A DNA stretch of 64,000 bases from Schistosoma haematobium (taxonomy: Eukaryota > Platyhelminthes > Trematoda > Strigeidida > Schistosomatidae): contig NC_067202.1 of NCBI RefSeq assembly GCF_000699445.3, forward strand, positions 13,979,924-14,043,923, given 5' to 3'. Under the pieces are notes generated by a model that saw only the letters and a program-made list of their open reading frames with translations, had not been told where the DNA came from and ran no database searches. A program made the translations under genes and the position numbers. Positions 35,330 to 46,817 of this stretch are shown here, in pieces (positions within the stretch are counted from its first letter, which is position 1; each line of letters opens with the position of its first letter).

Positions 35330-35540
35330 TCTTCTGTAATTTTTTTTAAGGATCCAAATCGATTTTTCCGAGTCTTCAGATGGTTCTTTGTTAGGGTTGG
35401 GTATTTATAGTTAGGATTAGGATTTTCTTGACAAAATAATATCAACTATAGTAAAAATTCCCTTATAGTATTATGGATGACTGAATTTTATACAAAAATC
35501 TAAGGGGTGCTATCTGGTATGCTGTTATGGCATTTGAATG
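35330..35540. repeat. MITE-related repeat
   Basis: Contains 'gttagggttgggtatttata' and 'aatctaaggggtgctatctg', shared with 52310-52510 and loosely with 25060-25315. Ends not defined. Confidence 0.4.
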
Positions 35541-36149
35541 TATCGTAGTCAGTAATTACGATTCCGTTTTCGCTTATTTAGTCGTTTAATTGTAGATATT
35601 ACAGAATTAATTGGAAGTATTTCTTTTGTTATGTTGTGATTTTTCTTCCGTGATACTTGACTGCCTTACAATTTACACGTTCGTAGCATAATGGAGTGGT
35701 AGTTTCTTAGTAGGAAACTTTACATTTCTCAGCAAAAATGACAGAACAAAATATACCCTCCATCATGGATTACAACAGTGTAAATAATAATTCCTGCTTC
35801 ATTTTAGTTGATTACCAGGTGAAAGGTCAAAATCGTGAACGACAATGGAGTTTATCCTTACACCTACCCGTCATATTCGACATTTGAATTTGGCGCGAAA
35901 ATCGAGTAACTGCATGTTCAATTCTAACTGGCTCATCTGTACAACGTGCTTTCACTGATAAAAGTCATTCATTGTCGAGCTGCGTGCAAAAAAAAAAAAC
36001 ACTCGAAAGTGGTCTTTTTTTATCGGATTCGATTGGCTTGTCATAGTATACTAACGCTCTTAACTAGAAAACGATCAATAGTTTGAATAGTGCACTATAA
36101 CAAGTGTTACAATTAGACATTTTTCAATTGTTTAGTTAAAAATCCACAT

Positions 36150-36600
36150 GTCTAAAGTTGTCTGACTTCTATGGTCTACACAAAAGTAACTGATCAATTG
36201 CAGTTCTAAATATCAATAGGAAAATCCAAACAACCAATAACTATATATGAATTAAAATTCATCCCGTTACAAAAGTTTGTGACCCTTTGGACTCAGCAGC
36301 TACGTGGATCACTCGTTGTGCATTTGAAACAAATGGTATTAGTTTCAAGTTCAGGACTGAACATCAACTTTGGTATATGTTGGGTATATCCAGCTATCAA
36401 GTCCCAAATGGGAGGAAACGATAAGCGTTCTGGATTTCACTGTTAATCATCATCTAACCCTACTTATTATACTTGTGACTTGAAATAATATCAAGGTAAT
36501 CCGCATAGGATGAACATATACCAAAAGAGACTGATCAGTTACAGTTTTAAACATCAATGGAAAGATCCGAACAACTAATACAAAATACATAGTGTATACT
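36150..36600 (+). repeat. SMalpha-like tandem units, degenerate
   Basis: The head 'gctacgtggatcactcgttg' and then 'gggtatatccagctatcaagtccc' (36384-36407) to 'ttctggatttcactg'. Stem I strands AUCCAG and CUGGAU are kept, but the core reads CUAUCAA and GGAGGAAAC, so it is inactive. The outer segment ('ctgatca(a/g)tt(g/a)cagtt') occurs on both sides, implying more than one unit. Confidence 0.6.
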
Positions 36601-36628
36601 TGTAAATCATTCTCCCATGCACTGTTAA

Positions 36629-37190
36629 ATCGTGGATGCTCACTGCCACGGAGGAGTCCCTCAATAGGACAAGACGGTCTTCTAGTGCTTTCAGATTTTC
36701 CATGGTGGTCTGGCTTTAATTGACTCATGACCTCAACCTCAGCAGTGCACATCCACGACCTCGCCCCCTGCGAGATTCGAACCCAGGACCTACCGGTTTC
36801 GCGCCCGAGCACTTAACCACTAGACCACTGAGCCGGCATCCAACGGTGTTAATGTTTAACTTCAACTAATCCACGAAATTCAGCGACACATTCACCATTG
36901 TCTTCAGTGAGTTACTACCTCACAACAGACCTGGTTGAACTCCACTGGTCACTACTTCTCACTAGAACTCCAGGATATACCTCGTGAAGCCAGTCGCTAG
37001 TGAGCATATTTTTGATTAATTTCAGATGGGTTTTTGTGGAGATTGTAGTAATTTCAATGGTTAAGATCATGAGTCAATAGGACGAAACGGCCGTCCAGTG
37101 CTTCCAGGTTTTCCATGGTGGTCTAGCTTCAACTGACTCATGATCTTAACCATTGAAATTACTACAATCTCCACAAAAACCCATCTGATA
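36629..37190. repeat. SINE-A plus-minus-plus cluster with a perfect 54-bp inverted repeat
   Basis: Plus 3' half (36629-36733), complete minus unit (36734-37076), then plus 3' half (37077-37190). The arms 37023-37076 and 37134-37187 are perfect reverse complements around a 57-base spacer that holds the 3' half of the hammerhead (from 'ataggacgaaac' through GUC and CAGUGC). The minus unit ends at 'cctcagcagtgc', within the hammerhead core, so the two junctions both fall at or near the ribozyme. Confidence 0.8.
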
Positions 37191-37267
37191 TTTAGGTATT
37201 TACCAAAATTATATGGGTATATCAAGAAACATGTACTTGAGTTTATTAAATGTCTCAATATTTCCTA

Positions 37268-37350
37268 TCAGTCAGTTATATGTAGCGTCAAACTTGGCAC
37301 ATATATGTATCAATTTAAGTTGCCGTATCATATCAGAACAACAAGAAAAA
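37268..37350 (-). mobile_element. 3'-end fragment of a non-LTR element with CTGA tail
   Basis: Minus-strand 'tgccaagtttgacgctacat' followed by 'aactgactga', matching the 3' end at 53515-53580 and fragments at 45370-45440 and 46325-46405. Confidence 0.5.
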
Positions 37351-38369
37351 TGTTAGAGTAGTGGAAGTAGTAACAGTATCAACATGATAGTGTTATGACT
37401 CATAGTATCCCGGAGTGATAGTAATACAAGAATTTACTACACACAAGCCCTTAACCGGCTATTGAATCAGAAAACCAAGAGTGAAGATGTAAGTTTCTAG
37501 GGCTAAATGTATAAGCATTTGTATATGAATATGTATGTATCTACTCTTTAGAAAATGAAACTGTTTCTTGGCCAATAACACGTTTTTGTCATTAGATTTG
37601 CCATTGGCTAAATGTGGCCTCCTCATATAGAAAATTTTAATTGGGCCGATTGTATCAAATAGTGGAAAAGATAATACAATTCGAGAATGAAATACGAATT
37701 TGTGGAATGAAAAGTATTAAATGATTTTGAAAGTCATATTCTATGGGAAAACAACATTGCAAATATATCTATACCATTACAACTGATTTTGAGGCATCAC
37801 ACAACGTCTACAGTCACTGGTTACGATAATGGCAATGACCCCAATTAAGGGGTCTGCAGCTACCAACATGTTTCTATCCTAATGTCAGTAAATAAATAGA
37901 CTAATGTTAAGTTTTGGTTTTACTTTCGCTAGCTTTCTTCCAATTTGCTTATGCACATGACACTTCAAGTTAGTCGGTGGATGGGTATATGCAATGTATA
38001 TCACAATCTCCTCAGTCGATGAAATTTAGTACTTGGACATTCAATTTACCATCTTTACCCGGTACCCTGAATCAAACATCATCATAGTTCATTCGGTGGT
38101 TCCCATTTAAACGAAAAACGTTTACAAGACACTTATAATCAAATAGTAGTAACCTATGAATATCCACTATTTTTAAAGAAATATGGGGAGAACTATTGTT
38201 CACTATACTGATCCTCCGATCAGTAAACGGCTATCTTACTTACGCTATAAACTAACACAAGTTGACAGAATCTAACGGAGCTTTCTAAAGGATTATATAT
38301 GGTTAATAAAGAAGGATTTATGGACATTATCAAATTCCATACTTTATGTCACAGACTGATAATAACTTA

Positions 38370-38870
38370 AGTGACACTGAAGACTTCAAAGAAATGTACA
38401 CCCGTTTTTTCCTTGAACAGGATGATATAACAATACTTATCCACAATCTCGCCAAAGGCAATCGGATCCAAAAACTTTGACCTCGCTCGCAAACTACTGA
38501 GACGGAAGTCAGTGGTGTATAAGTCTACCTTCACGATTTGCGCAGAGATCTTCCATTGTCTTCGGTACGTACCTCCCTCATACACAACTGATTTAGCTTC
38601 ACTGCTCATGGCTTCTCGCAAGAATCCCAGAAATTTCTTTTTAAAGCTAGTCATTAGTTAAGCATATGATAATTATCAGTAAGGAATTTATCGAGAATGT
38701 TGGATTAGACTCCCAGTTGTGGGATCGTAAGTGGCCAGTGTCACTAAAGATTCTCATACTAAGATGAAAAATCCATTTAATTCTTTCAGCTTTCAATTGT
38801 TGCCTAACATAGATCCGTCTGTAATTTGAATTAAATTCAACAATTTCCACGAACTTTTGATGATAATACA
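38370..38870. repeat. SINE-A inverted pair, degenerate
   Basis: Minus-strand unit to about 38695, then plus-strand 3' half ('gatcgtaagtggccagtgtc ...'). The hammerheads are decayed. Confidence 0.55.
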
Positions 38871-38879
38871 AAATAGAAT

Positions 38880-39165
38880 TTAAAATGGAGATTTTCAGAT
38901 CAAGCGGAACAGCTGTTACTTCCTAGTATGGGACTCAGCAATGTGTACAAATGACTTCGCATGTTGAAATCAAACTCACAGCCTTCGGTCTTGCCTGTAA
39001 ACTCTTAACCCTTAAACCACTGAAATTGCTTAGCACTCTCGCGCGATATTAAGATCCTGGGTTCGGTTTCAGCGTGTGGGTTGTGAATGTGCACTGCTGA
39101 GGAGTTCCATATCAGGGCAAAAAGGCCAACCAGTACTTTCAGGTTTTCAATGTTGGTAACAATCG
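38880..39165. repeat. SINE-A inverted pair, degenerate
   Basis: Minus portion to about 39030, then plus from 'ttagcactctcgcgcgatat'. The plus hammerhead keeps CUGAGGA (about 39098) but lacks GAAA. Confidence 0.6.
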
Positions 39166-39179
39166 TGTACTGATAACTA

Positions 39180-39594
39180 ATTTCAAGCCTGCGTTTGCAT
39201 TACTTAATTTCTATTCTAGTTTTGCTATGTTTGAAGAGATTACGAGTTCACCTAATCTGTGAACGGAAAGAAGACTCAGTAACACAATGACCAAATCAGC
39301 TAACTATTCCGATGCGTTCCAACCCCGCTAACTGGAGAGAGAAGCACGAAAAACAACAACTAGCACAACTCAAGTGTATATATACAGCATAAAAATGTCG
39401 TTGGGAAACGTTAAAAATAGCATACTAAAAGAGACAATGAAATAATAGCGCTTAAAATCCTCCCAAGTGGGAAATGTAACATGAAAGTGAAAATGGGTGC
39501 TTTTGGCGCGAAAACAATAAATTCAGACTTTAAAATAGAATTACATAAATAAGGTATTTACCAAGTGAGTTCTGGGGATCTGTCATCCCCAACA
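39180..39594 (-). mobile_element. LTR-like element, second family (TGTTGG type)
   Basis: Minus strand begins TGTTGGGGATGACAG at 39594 and matches the plus-strand block at 44074-44500 over most of its length: 'gatccccagaactcacttgg', 'tttagtatgctatttttaac', a TATATATAC promoter-like stretch, and 'agcggggttgg'. Both keep ttttggcgcgaaaa or its complement. TGTTGG starts are usual for LTRs; a BEL/Pao or Gypsy origin cannot be decided. Confidence 0.5.
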
Positions 39595-39839
39595 AATCCC
39601 TACGTAATCGTACTTTTTATAATTAATCGATATTGTATGGTGTTGTCTTACTAATGGATGATGATCTTCAATAGAAAATATTGATATGAAGTGAATTTGA
39701 TTCATCATTGTTTATTATTCAGTATAGATTTTTGGACAGAATTATGCAAAGCAATATGTAAAAATAAACCAATTGAGAAGAAGCATTTATTTGTTAATTT
39801 GTATTTTCAATTGAACTATTTATGTTACTACATTCTTAC

Positions 39840-40022
39840 AAACTAGTTGTATATCTGAAGTTTCGTGACCTAATGTAAGTCTATTCTTCAGAGTAAATGA
39901 ATAGTCGAAATAAATCAACACAAGTTACTTATTTACTTTGAAGAAGTGGCTTACACTAAGTTACGAAATGTTAGGAATACAATTCTTCTACTCATTGAGA
40001 TATAGAAAAAAATATATTTCTT
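39840..40022. repeat. Penelope-like inverted cassette
   Basis: Minus block (CTGAAGA, then GAAAC, about 39895-39858) and plus block (about 39950-39985, decayed to TTGAAGA and GAAATGTT), followed by 'ctactcattgagatata', which also follows the blocks at 16936 and 46094. Interrupted at 40031 by an RTE copy and resuming at 40761 with 'cccaatgctcaatttgtt'. Confidence 0.5.
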
Positions 40023-40760
40023 AGTAACTCCTTACTCAGCCTCTGAATCAGTAAGCCTCAACATACATAAAAGAAAAAGCAAGATCCTCAAATGCAACAC
40101 AGAGAACACCAACCCAATCACACTTGATGGAGTAACTTTGGAAGATGTGGAATCCTTCAGGTAGCTGGGAAGCATCATCGATGGACAAGGAGCATCAGAT
40201 TTAGACGTAATGGCTAGGATTGGCAAAGCAAAGATAGTATCCCTACAATTGAAGAACATATGGAACTCAAAACAACTGTCTGTCAGCCAATATCAAAGTC
40301 ATAATCTTCAATACAAACGTCAAGACAGATCGTTCTACTGTACTGAGCTGAAATTTCGGGAACTACTATAACCATTATCAAAAAAGTACATGTATTTATA
40401 AACAACTGTCTACGTAAGATACTGAATATCCGTTGACCCGAAACTATCAGCAATAGCCTACTGTGGGAGAGAACAAACAAACTTCCAGATGAAGAAGAAT
40501 TTAGGAAAAGACATTGTAATTGGATAGGACATACATTGAGAAAATCATCAAACTGCATCACGAGACAAGTCCTAACTTGGAATCCTGAAGGGAAGCGGAA
40601 AAGAGGTAGGTCAAAGAACACATTATTTCGGGAAATAGAAGGAGATATGAAAAGGATGAATAACAACTGCAAAGGATTGCCCAGGACAAGGTTGGATGAA
40701 GTGTGCTGGTGAGCGGCCTATGCTCCTCCACAAAGGGTAACAGACGCAAGTAAGTAACTC
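40023..40760 (+). mobile_element. 5'-truncated RTE non-LTR retrotransposon
   Basis: Insert 40031-40752 with agtaactc on each side (40023-40030 and 40753-40760). It overlaps the tail motif, so the exact duplication is uncertain, but the interrupted host repeat resumes correctly. It encodes the end of the reverse transcriptase with stops, including TGA at 40434-40436 at the same codon as in the 33-kb copy. The tail is caagtaagtaa. Confidence 0.75.
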
Positions 40761-40867
40761 TCTACCCAATGCTCAATTTGTTTAAAACTATGAAGTCCAA
40801 CTTTGGTATTGATATCTATAGTTGTCTATCAGCCAACAGCTGTAAAACAGATCAGGTTTCGTATTTA

Positions 40868-41213
40868 ACCGGGTCAATCGACATGGAGAATTCACTTAGG
40901 AAAGTTGGAAAACCCTCATTTAAAACCAATGGTTTACATGAGCTCCACAATCCTGACGGAACAAATTGAGTATGAACCTATTATTGGTCACTGGCTACCA
41001 TTACACTACATCTGACGTTGATCCACTGCCTTGTAGATCGGACTTTTAAGTCGAAGGTTCCGAATGTGGTCTGCTAAGAAAACCACCGGCTTCAGTTTGG
41101 ACATCCGTGTAGAATCTTAGTCCTCACACATATCAAGTGAGATTTAAGTGGTACATATCGATTTGGTGCCTCCTTGTACCAATATTTATGTGTTAAAATA
41201 AATAAATAAAATG
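40868..41213 (+). mobile_element. Family-C AAAT-tailed element, 5'-truncated, plus strand
   Basis: Plus-strand order 'cctattattggtcactgg', 'gaaaaccaccggcttcag', 'ggtgcctccttgtaccaa', ending in aaaataaataaataaa at about 41195-41212, the clearest (AAAT)n tail of the family. Confidence 0.7.
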
Positions 41214-41519
41214 CAAATATAATCTTTAATGAATTAAAACAAATTCTCTTTAAACTTTGTTTAATATTCTATTTATCAATTGAATAAATGACAGGAAAAG
41301 ATAAAGTCAATTCATTTTCAATTTTTTTTGATTAAACTGAGGAAATACATTTTTCTTTTTTTTTTAGAAAAAAAAACAAAAAAAAATGAGAAAAAAAATC
41401 AGTAACTGAAAAAGTGTGAGAGGAAAATGATTAATTATTAAAAGTTCTGTGCGCCATTTATGAGTATATAAAGATAAATGAGAAAAGAAATTGAAGGTAG
41501 ACGAGGTGGGAGGGGAGGG

Positions 41520-41744
41520 GAGACAGAACGGACCATCTACCATCATTATTATTATTATTATTCCTATACAGATTTCATCCTATTTTTGTGGATAGGGGAC
41601 CATATTAATATCAAGGGAAATAAAAAAATAAATAACAATATTAATAAAGACAAATGAAATTATGTAAGAAAATAAAAAACAGATAGGGGGGAGAGGGAGG
41701 GGAGCAGGGTAATAATTGAGATGCCTAATACACAAAATAAACGT

Positions 41745-41791
<47 letters not shown>

Positions 41792-42168
41792 GTCAATACA
41801 CTGGTGGATTTCTCTACATAAATGGAAAACATCCATCCATATAGAAAAAGATTCTATGAAGGCATAAAAGAAAGCAGGCAAATGTGAATGTATCTATTAG
41901 AGAATAATTAATAATAATGATTACTATGATTAAGTAGTAATAATAGTAGTATATAACTATTTACATCGGATTTATCTAGTTGAGGAAAAAAGGAGAAAAT
42001 AATAAAAAGGCAAAAAAGGGTTCCTAGAAAAAAAAACTGTTAAAATGTGAAAAACGGTACACACAATGTGTATGTGTGTGTGATAACTGGGCTCGAACTG
42101 TTATGCTTGCCATCGGGATTAATGATTAGTGTTGTTCTAATTAATTGGTATTTATCTTGTGTAAGTGA
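41520..42168. other. Presumed 3' UTR / downstream region of the minus-strand gene
   Basis: Low complexity: (ATT) near 41543-41561, G-rich runs near 41690, (AAT)n at 41749-41790, CA/GT runs at 42060-42082. No AATAAA on the minus strand was found close to the stop codon. Confidence 0.4.
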
Positions 42169-42315
42169 TTAATTTGAAAAATCATCAGACATTGTTTCTA
42201 TTTCTTCTTTATTCAATAGTAAAACACTATGATCATTGTGACTTTCACTAAGTTCTGTTTCTGGTCCATCATGATCATCGTCATTATCATCATCATCGCT
42301 TAAATCAGCCTCTGC
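42169..42315 (-). CDS. Last coding exon of an unidentified low-complexity protein gene
   Basis: An acceptor with a long pyrimidine stretch ('attttattttcttacag') ends at 42316. The exon opens in phase 0 with AEADLSDDDD and runs to TAA at 42171-42169 (48 codons plus stop). The product is a strongly acidic tail: a run of Asp/Asn/His (residues 5-16), a Ser/Glu-rich middle, then LLLNKEEIETMSDDFSN at the C terminus. Phase matches the donor at 44720, giving the join SSITE/AEADL. No known domain; acidic C termini of this kind are often casein-kinase-2-type phosphorylation targets (general knowledge). The exon is well supported by splice signal and phase. Confidence 0.8.
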   Translation of the reverse strand, partial: AEADLSDDDDNDDDHDGPETELSESHNDHSVLLLNKEEIETMSDDFSN

Positions 42316-42369
42316 CTGTAAGAAAATAAAATATGGGGATAAACAATAATACACACAATTGACTGACTA

Positions 42370-42790
42370 ACAAGTAGCGACCAGTGTCATGTTTGTCTAG
42401 TCTTGATCAACTTTTATCGATTAAGTTGTAATCTGGCTACTAGTCTAAATGGCTGGACATCGCACGGACAATGTTGGTGGTTGGACGTAGTCAACAGGAA
42501 ACATTGCCCCATCTACGTTTTCTGCTAGTTGGCACTTGTCAACATGGCAATCCTGTAATCTTTAAGGAGCTAATGCTAATCATTGAATCGGAACCCGCGC
42601 TACCCAGCTTAGCTTCATAGTCCAAGACGGCTTAAATGGCTAATCGTTAGCATTTCAGATTGTGAAGCGGATTTAAATCCATCAAGTAACATTGGTCTCC
42701 TCAAAATTACAAATACACCTAGTTGTGACAGGGCCAATAAACATAAAACCTTGGTCAAGCTGGGGTTTGCTATCTACTGCATTCAACCAC
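42370..42790. repeat. SINE-B inverted pair in an intron
   Basis: Minus portion 42370-42620 (hammerhead block near 42515-42545, core decayed to TTGACAA, GAAAAC) and plus portion 42640-42790 ('gtttgctatctactgcattc'). Confidence 0.6.
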
Positions 42791-43209
42791 TTAATATTAC
42801 AATAAAGTAATGTTGAAATATAAACATCTTTATCAAACGCAACAAGAACATTCACCACCTAGAAAAATTAGGGGATTGTCAATTAATGGAAAAATGAATT
42901 TATTGATCAATTTTGAAAACGCACAAAGTTACAGATACTTGTTTATCAACTTGTAGGAATTTTATGGTATATTCGTCACGTTGTTGATGTTATAAGGACT
43001 GATATTCGATCAATCTCTTTCAGGATATGTGCAACCTGAGCGGACTGTCTCGATACTGCCATTAAGTCATAAGCAGTTAATTAAAGATGGATAGTAGGAA
43101 GAAGTAGATCATTGAAATTCGGGATTAATAATTATTTACTTCTAACCAGACTGAAAAGTATAATACATTCGAAAGTTTTTTAGAGATAAGTTTAATTTGC
43201 ATATAGCTT

Positions 43210-43770
43210 TTTTTCAAAGACTGATCTCATCTGCGGTCCCATTTAAAACCAATGAGAACTGGATAGCTAATTCGTCGGTAGTGTGTACCCACAACATTCA
43301 CTAGAAACCGAATCCAAGACCTTCGCCTCTCAAAGCGAACGCTTATCCATTATAACTCCTAGCCCGGAGTCCGGATGTAAAATTCCAACTTCAATTATTT
43401 TGAGACACAGAGCGACATTCATCCAATGCTACTGGTGACATCTATTTCACATACTTGAACTTAACAACTTCTTACTAACACTTTAGAAACATCTTGAAGT
43501 AAGTCATTAGTGAGCTGACTATTATAACTTATTTGTAGGGGTTTTGTGGAGATCGATTTGATTCGAACTCCAGCGCAGCGATTCTAATGGTTATGTGTTT
43601 ATTATGAAGCTTGAAGGTCTTGTATTCGATCTGTAGTGGGTTGTGGGTGCGGATTAAAGAGAAGTTTTATACCTGGACGAAACAATTGTCTGGTGGTTTC
43701 TGGTTTCCAATGATGGTCTACAGTAAGATCACTTCATTATGTAACCTGTGAAACTCAACAATCTAAACAG
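43210..43770. repeat. SINE-A inverted pair in an intron, degenerate
   Basis: Minus portion about 43225-43530 and plus portion about 43550-43770 ('cctggacgaaacaattgtct' keeps the GAAAC region). 'tttgtggagatcg' marks the turn. Confidence 0.6.
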
Positions 43771-44073
43771 ACAAACTCCCTATACTAAAAATGTTTATTT
43801 CAAAGAACGAAACGTTACCAAATGTCTCTTAACATTCATCCAAACAGATCAGATAGTTCAAAGTCTGTGCTCCACTTCTCAAGATTTAGTGAGCCAAATA
43901 CTATTTTTAATACTTCAATAACTTGCCACTTAGTAAACGGAAGTACAGAGGTATAAATTTTATCATCAGTATAAGGGATTGGTGGAGATTTTTTAATGAT
44001 ATTCAGATTGCAAACCGAGCTAAGTTAAACAATCATTAAAAATCAGGTAGCATTGAATAATTGTTTGTCTTAA

Positions 44074-44500
44074 TGTTGGAGACCTTAGATCCCCAGAACT
44101 CACTTGGGAAAGGACCTAATTTTGTAATTTTATTTAGAAAATTTGAATTTCTTTGTTTTCGCGCCAAAAGCGCTCTTGTCACCTTCATGTCGTATTTCCC
44201 ACTGGGAAATATCTTAAATGCTATTGGTCCGTTGCGTCTTTTAGTATGCTATTTGGTAACTCTTCTCAAGGACGATTTTGTACTGCATATATACGTTTTG
44301 AATTGTGTTTGTTGTTGTCTCTCGTTTCTGGCTGATTTGCAGAATATACTTCCCCATTTCAAGTTTGGACTTCTTCCTCTACTTAGCGGGGTTGGGACGC
44401 ATCAAATAGCTAGCTTACTGGTCTTTGGTCACCGAGTCTTTGTTTTCGTTTGCAGATTAAGTGAACTCATGATAGCTTCAACCCTAGCACTTAGTATCAG
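44074..44500 (+). mobile_element. LTR-like element, second family, in an intron
   Basis: Begins TGTTGGAGACC and aligns with the minus-strand copy ending at 39594. It explains the 155-codon ORF here, which I regard as chance. It carries ttttcgcgccaaaa at 44156-44169 and a TATATA stretch near 44288. Confidence 0.5.
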
Positions 44501-44719
44501 AATCCTCAGTGGCACTGGGTATTCATGACCTCATATCACAGGGGAGTGATAAAATATTCAGGACCTTCAGGTCATGTAGAAAGGTATTTAACCTTTAGAC
44601 CATTAAACCAAGGAACATTCAAGCAGTTTACATACCAGACAAATGATAAATGTATACGATTTAAAAGTAGATGTACAATTATTTCTACATTTTCCATCTT
44701 TTCTCTAAAACAAACTTAC

Positions 44720-45169
44720 CTCTGTTATACTGGATATTGTAGTACATGTAGATGTAATAAATACTTTTGGATTTGGTCCACATAATTGTGAATTTAAATT
44801 ATTTTGCTCAATTGTAAATGATTGATCAGGTAAATAATGAAATATTGGACGAACTCGTTCAACTAATGGATTTTCTTCATTTGTTATATTATTATCATCA
44901 TTAGAAATTATTAATCTACTACAACTTCCATTCAGAGAAGTGATGATAATAGGTGGTGGCAATGGAGAAGATGCTAAAGAGGCTGGATTCGGAGCAGAAA
45001 TATCATCTGTTGTAAATTGAATAGGAATAGGTTGTTTTTGATACTGTTGTTGTTGTTGCTGTTGCTGTTGTTTTCTTAACCTACTGCATACACGTCGAAC
45101 ATGATATTCTTTATCACTTAAACTATCAATCATATGTGATTGTAGTTCATTGGCTAAATTCTCAATGCT
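44720..45169 (-). CDS. Penultimate exon of the low-complexity protein gene
   Basis: Acceptor tcttttaatag before 45169, donor GAG/GTAAGT after 44720. 150 codons, phase 0 at both ends. It starts SIENLANELQSHMIDSLSDK, continues EYHVRRVCSRLRK and a polyglutamine run (9 Q), then a Pro/Ser-rich stretch (SSPLPPPIIITS) and a less simple end with FHYLPDQSFTIEQNN. The first 33 residues could form an amphipathic helix ending in a basic patch, and look like the most conserved part of the predicted protein. Joined upstream to 46818 (…THTHM/SIENL) and downstream to 42315. Function unknown. Confidence 0.8.
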
Positions 45170-45224
45170 CTATTAAAAGACATAGAGACAATCATAATTA
45201 AGATGAAGTTAATCTGAACTATAT

Positions 45225-45290
45225 GACAGATAGATAGATAAACAGACAATAAATAGATAGGCAGAAAGATAGATAGATAATAGACAATTG
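45225..45290. repeat. Imperfect (GATA)n microsatellite
   Basis: Repeated gata/gaca units next to an exon, inside the intron. Confidence 0.8.
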
Positions 45291-45369
45291 GTGGACAAAA
45301 GTTGGTTTTATATCAGTACGATGATCCATTTCAAACAAAATGCTTCACAAAAGATGGAGTTGTTTGTGC

Positions 45370-46410
45370 AGATCGAGTGCTGTTCAGTCAATCAGTTATG
45401 TGCAACGTACGACCTAGCACATATGTGCATCGGCCCGAGTTGCCACACCACAATTGCGCACCTAGATAAAATTATCAAGGTAAATAGCAAACTACTGGTA
45501 TTAGAAAAGACTAGTTACAGAAAGAAAAACATATGAGATTTAGGGACTCAGGATCAGCGGGAAGACAAGGAGTGAATGCATTGTGCCTTTACGAATGATT
45601 CTGAACCATATTATCCAAAGTCACTAACAATTTGTTACGATAATCGCGTGAACTCCAATCATGTAATCTGCACCTACCTCGATGGCTCACTCCACACAGT
45701 CAGTGACTTTAGGGCCTGATGCCATATTTTGGTTTGGGCGACCCTATATTTCATCCACTCTACTCTCAAACCAGACAACATCGCTCACTAATATAGGAGG
45801 TGGTTGGGCAAATACAGTACATGCCGCATCCATCTTATTCGATGAAGATACTCAGCGCCGTCGACCAATTTACTATCTTTACCGAGTACCTTATACCTAA
45901 GCTCAGCATTATGAATCACCGTGACAGAAATGACATACATCAACTTGTTCAGACCTGTTTTTGATTGATCAAATATTATTCTTGCATTGTTCCGTTGTAC
46001 TATTTAAACTTGGATTAATTTAATTTGGTTATTTATTCTCTGAAGAAGTGACTTACACTAAGCCACGAAACGTCAGAAAAATTCAATTTTCTACTCATTG
46101 GGATATTACAAATATATTATTTTTATTTATAACAATCAACCCAATGCTCAATTTATTCGAAATTATCAAATCAAACCTTGGTAGTGACACCTATAAGCTC
46201 AGCATTGCTCACTTAGTGGTCGCAGTGTACACGGGCAACGCTTTAGAGACACCTGTGATCGGAAACTATTAAGCTAAGAATAGCCCATAGTATTCATCGC
46301 CATGAACTACACTTAATCGCTATGCTGGTAGGATATGGCAACTTGGAACGATGCAAGCATGTACTGGGTTCTACGTTCCGTTTGATTTGAGTGACTGACT
46401 GATAATTAGA
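45370..46410. repeat. Intronic scraps: CTGA-tailed and Penelope-like fragments
   Basis: 45370-45440 is a minus-strand 3' end of the CTGA-tailed non-LTR family. 46020-46200 carries the Penelope-like cassette (ctgaaga at 46041, gaaacgtc ending at 46075) and its follow-on sequence. 46325-46405 is a plus-strand CTGA-tailed 3' end. Confidence 0.55.
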
Positions 46411-46817
46411 GGGGAGAAAACTGCTGTGCGGTAAACTGATCTGTTGATTGGAAGATGGATGTCTCATCTACGTAACAAATGACACAACTTTCTGAATCTG
46501 TACCAGAAGTTCGTTAGACATCAACCCACTAGGGATAAGATTTTCAAGATAAGTGTTAAATCCCGTCACTTTTTATCATTAATTCATGGGTTGACATAGA
46601 CCAGTTCGAAAGCAACATTTCACATTTAGGGTGAGAGAATCGCATCCTAAACATCCTTGAATAGTTTCTCAAGGAAATCAAAATACTTCGCATTCCGTCA
46701 GAGTTTATCCGAAGGACACTGTGGTATGCATGAGGCGTCAGGTTTGGCTCATGTCGCTGGCCCAAACAGAAAACGTGAAAACAATAAAGAAGAAAAGATA
46801 ATCAACACAAAACTTAC

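Noticed and set aside
44061..44528. 155-codon Leu/Phe-rich plus ORF
   Set aside because: Falls within an LTR-like repeat with a diverged sister at 39.2-39.6 kb; the pattern is non-coding.
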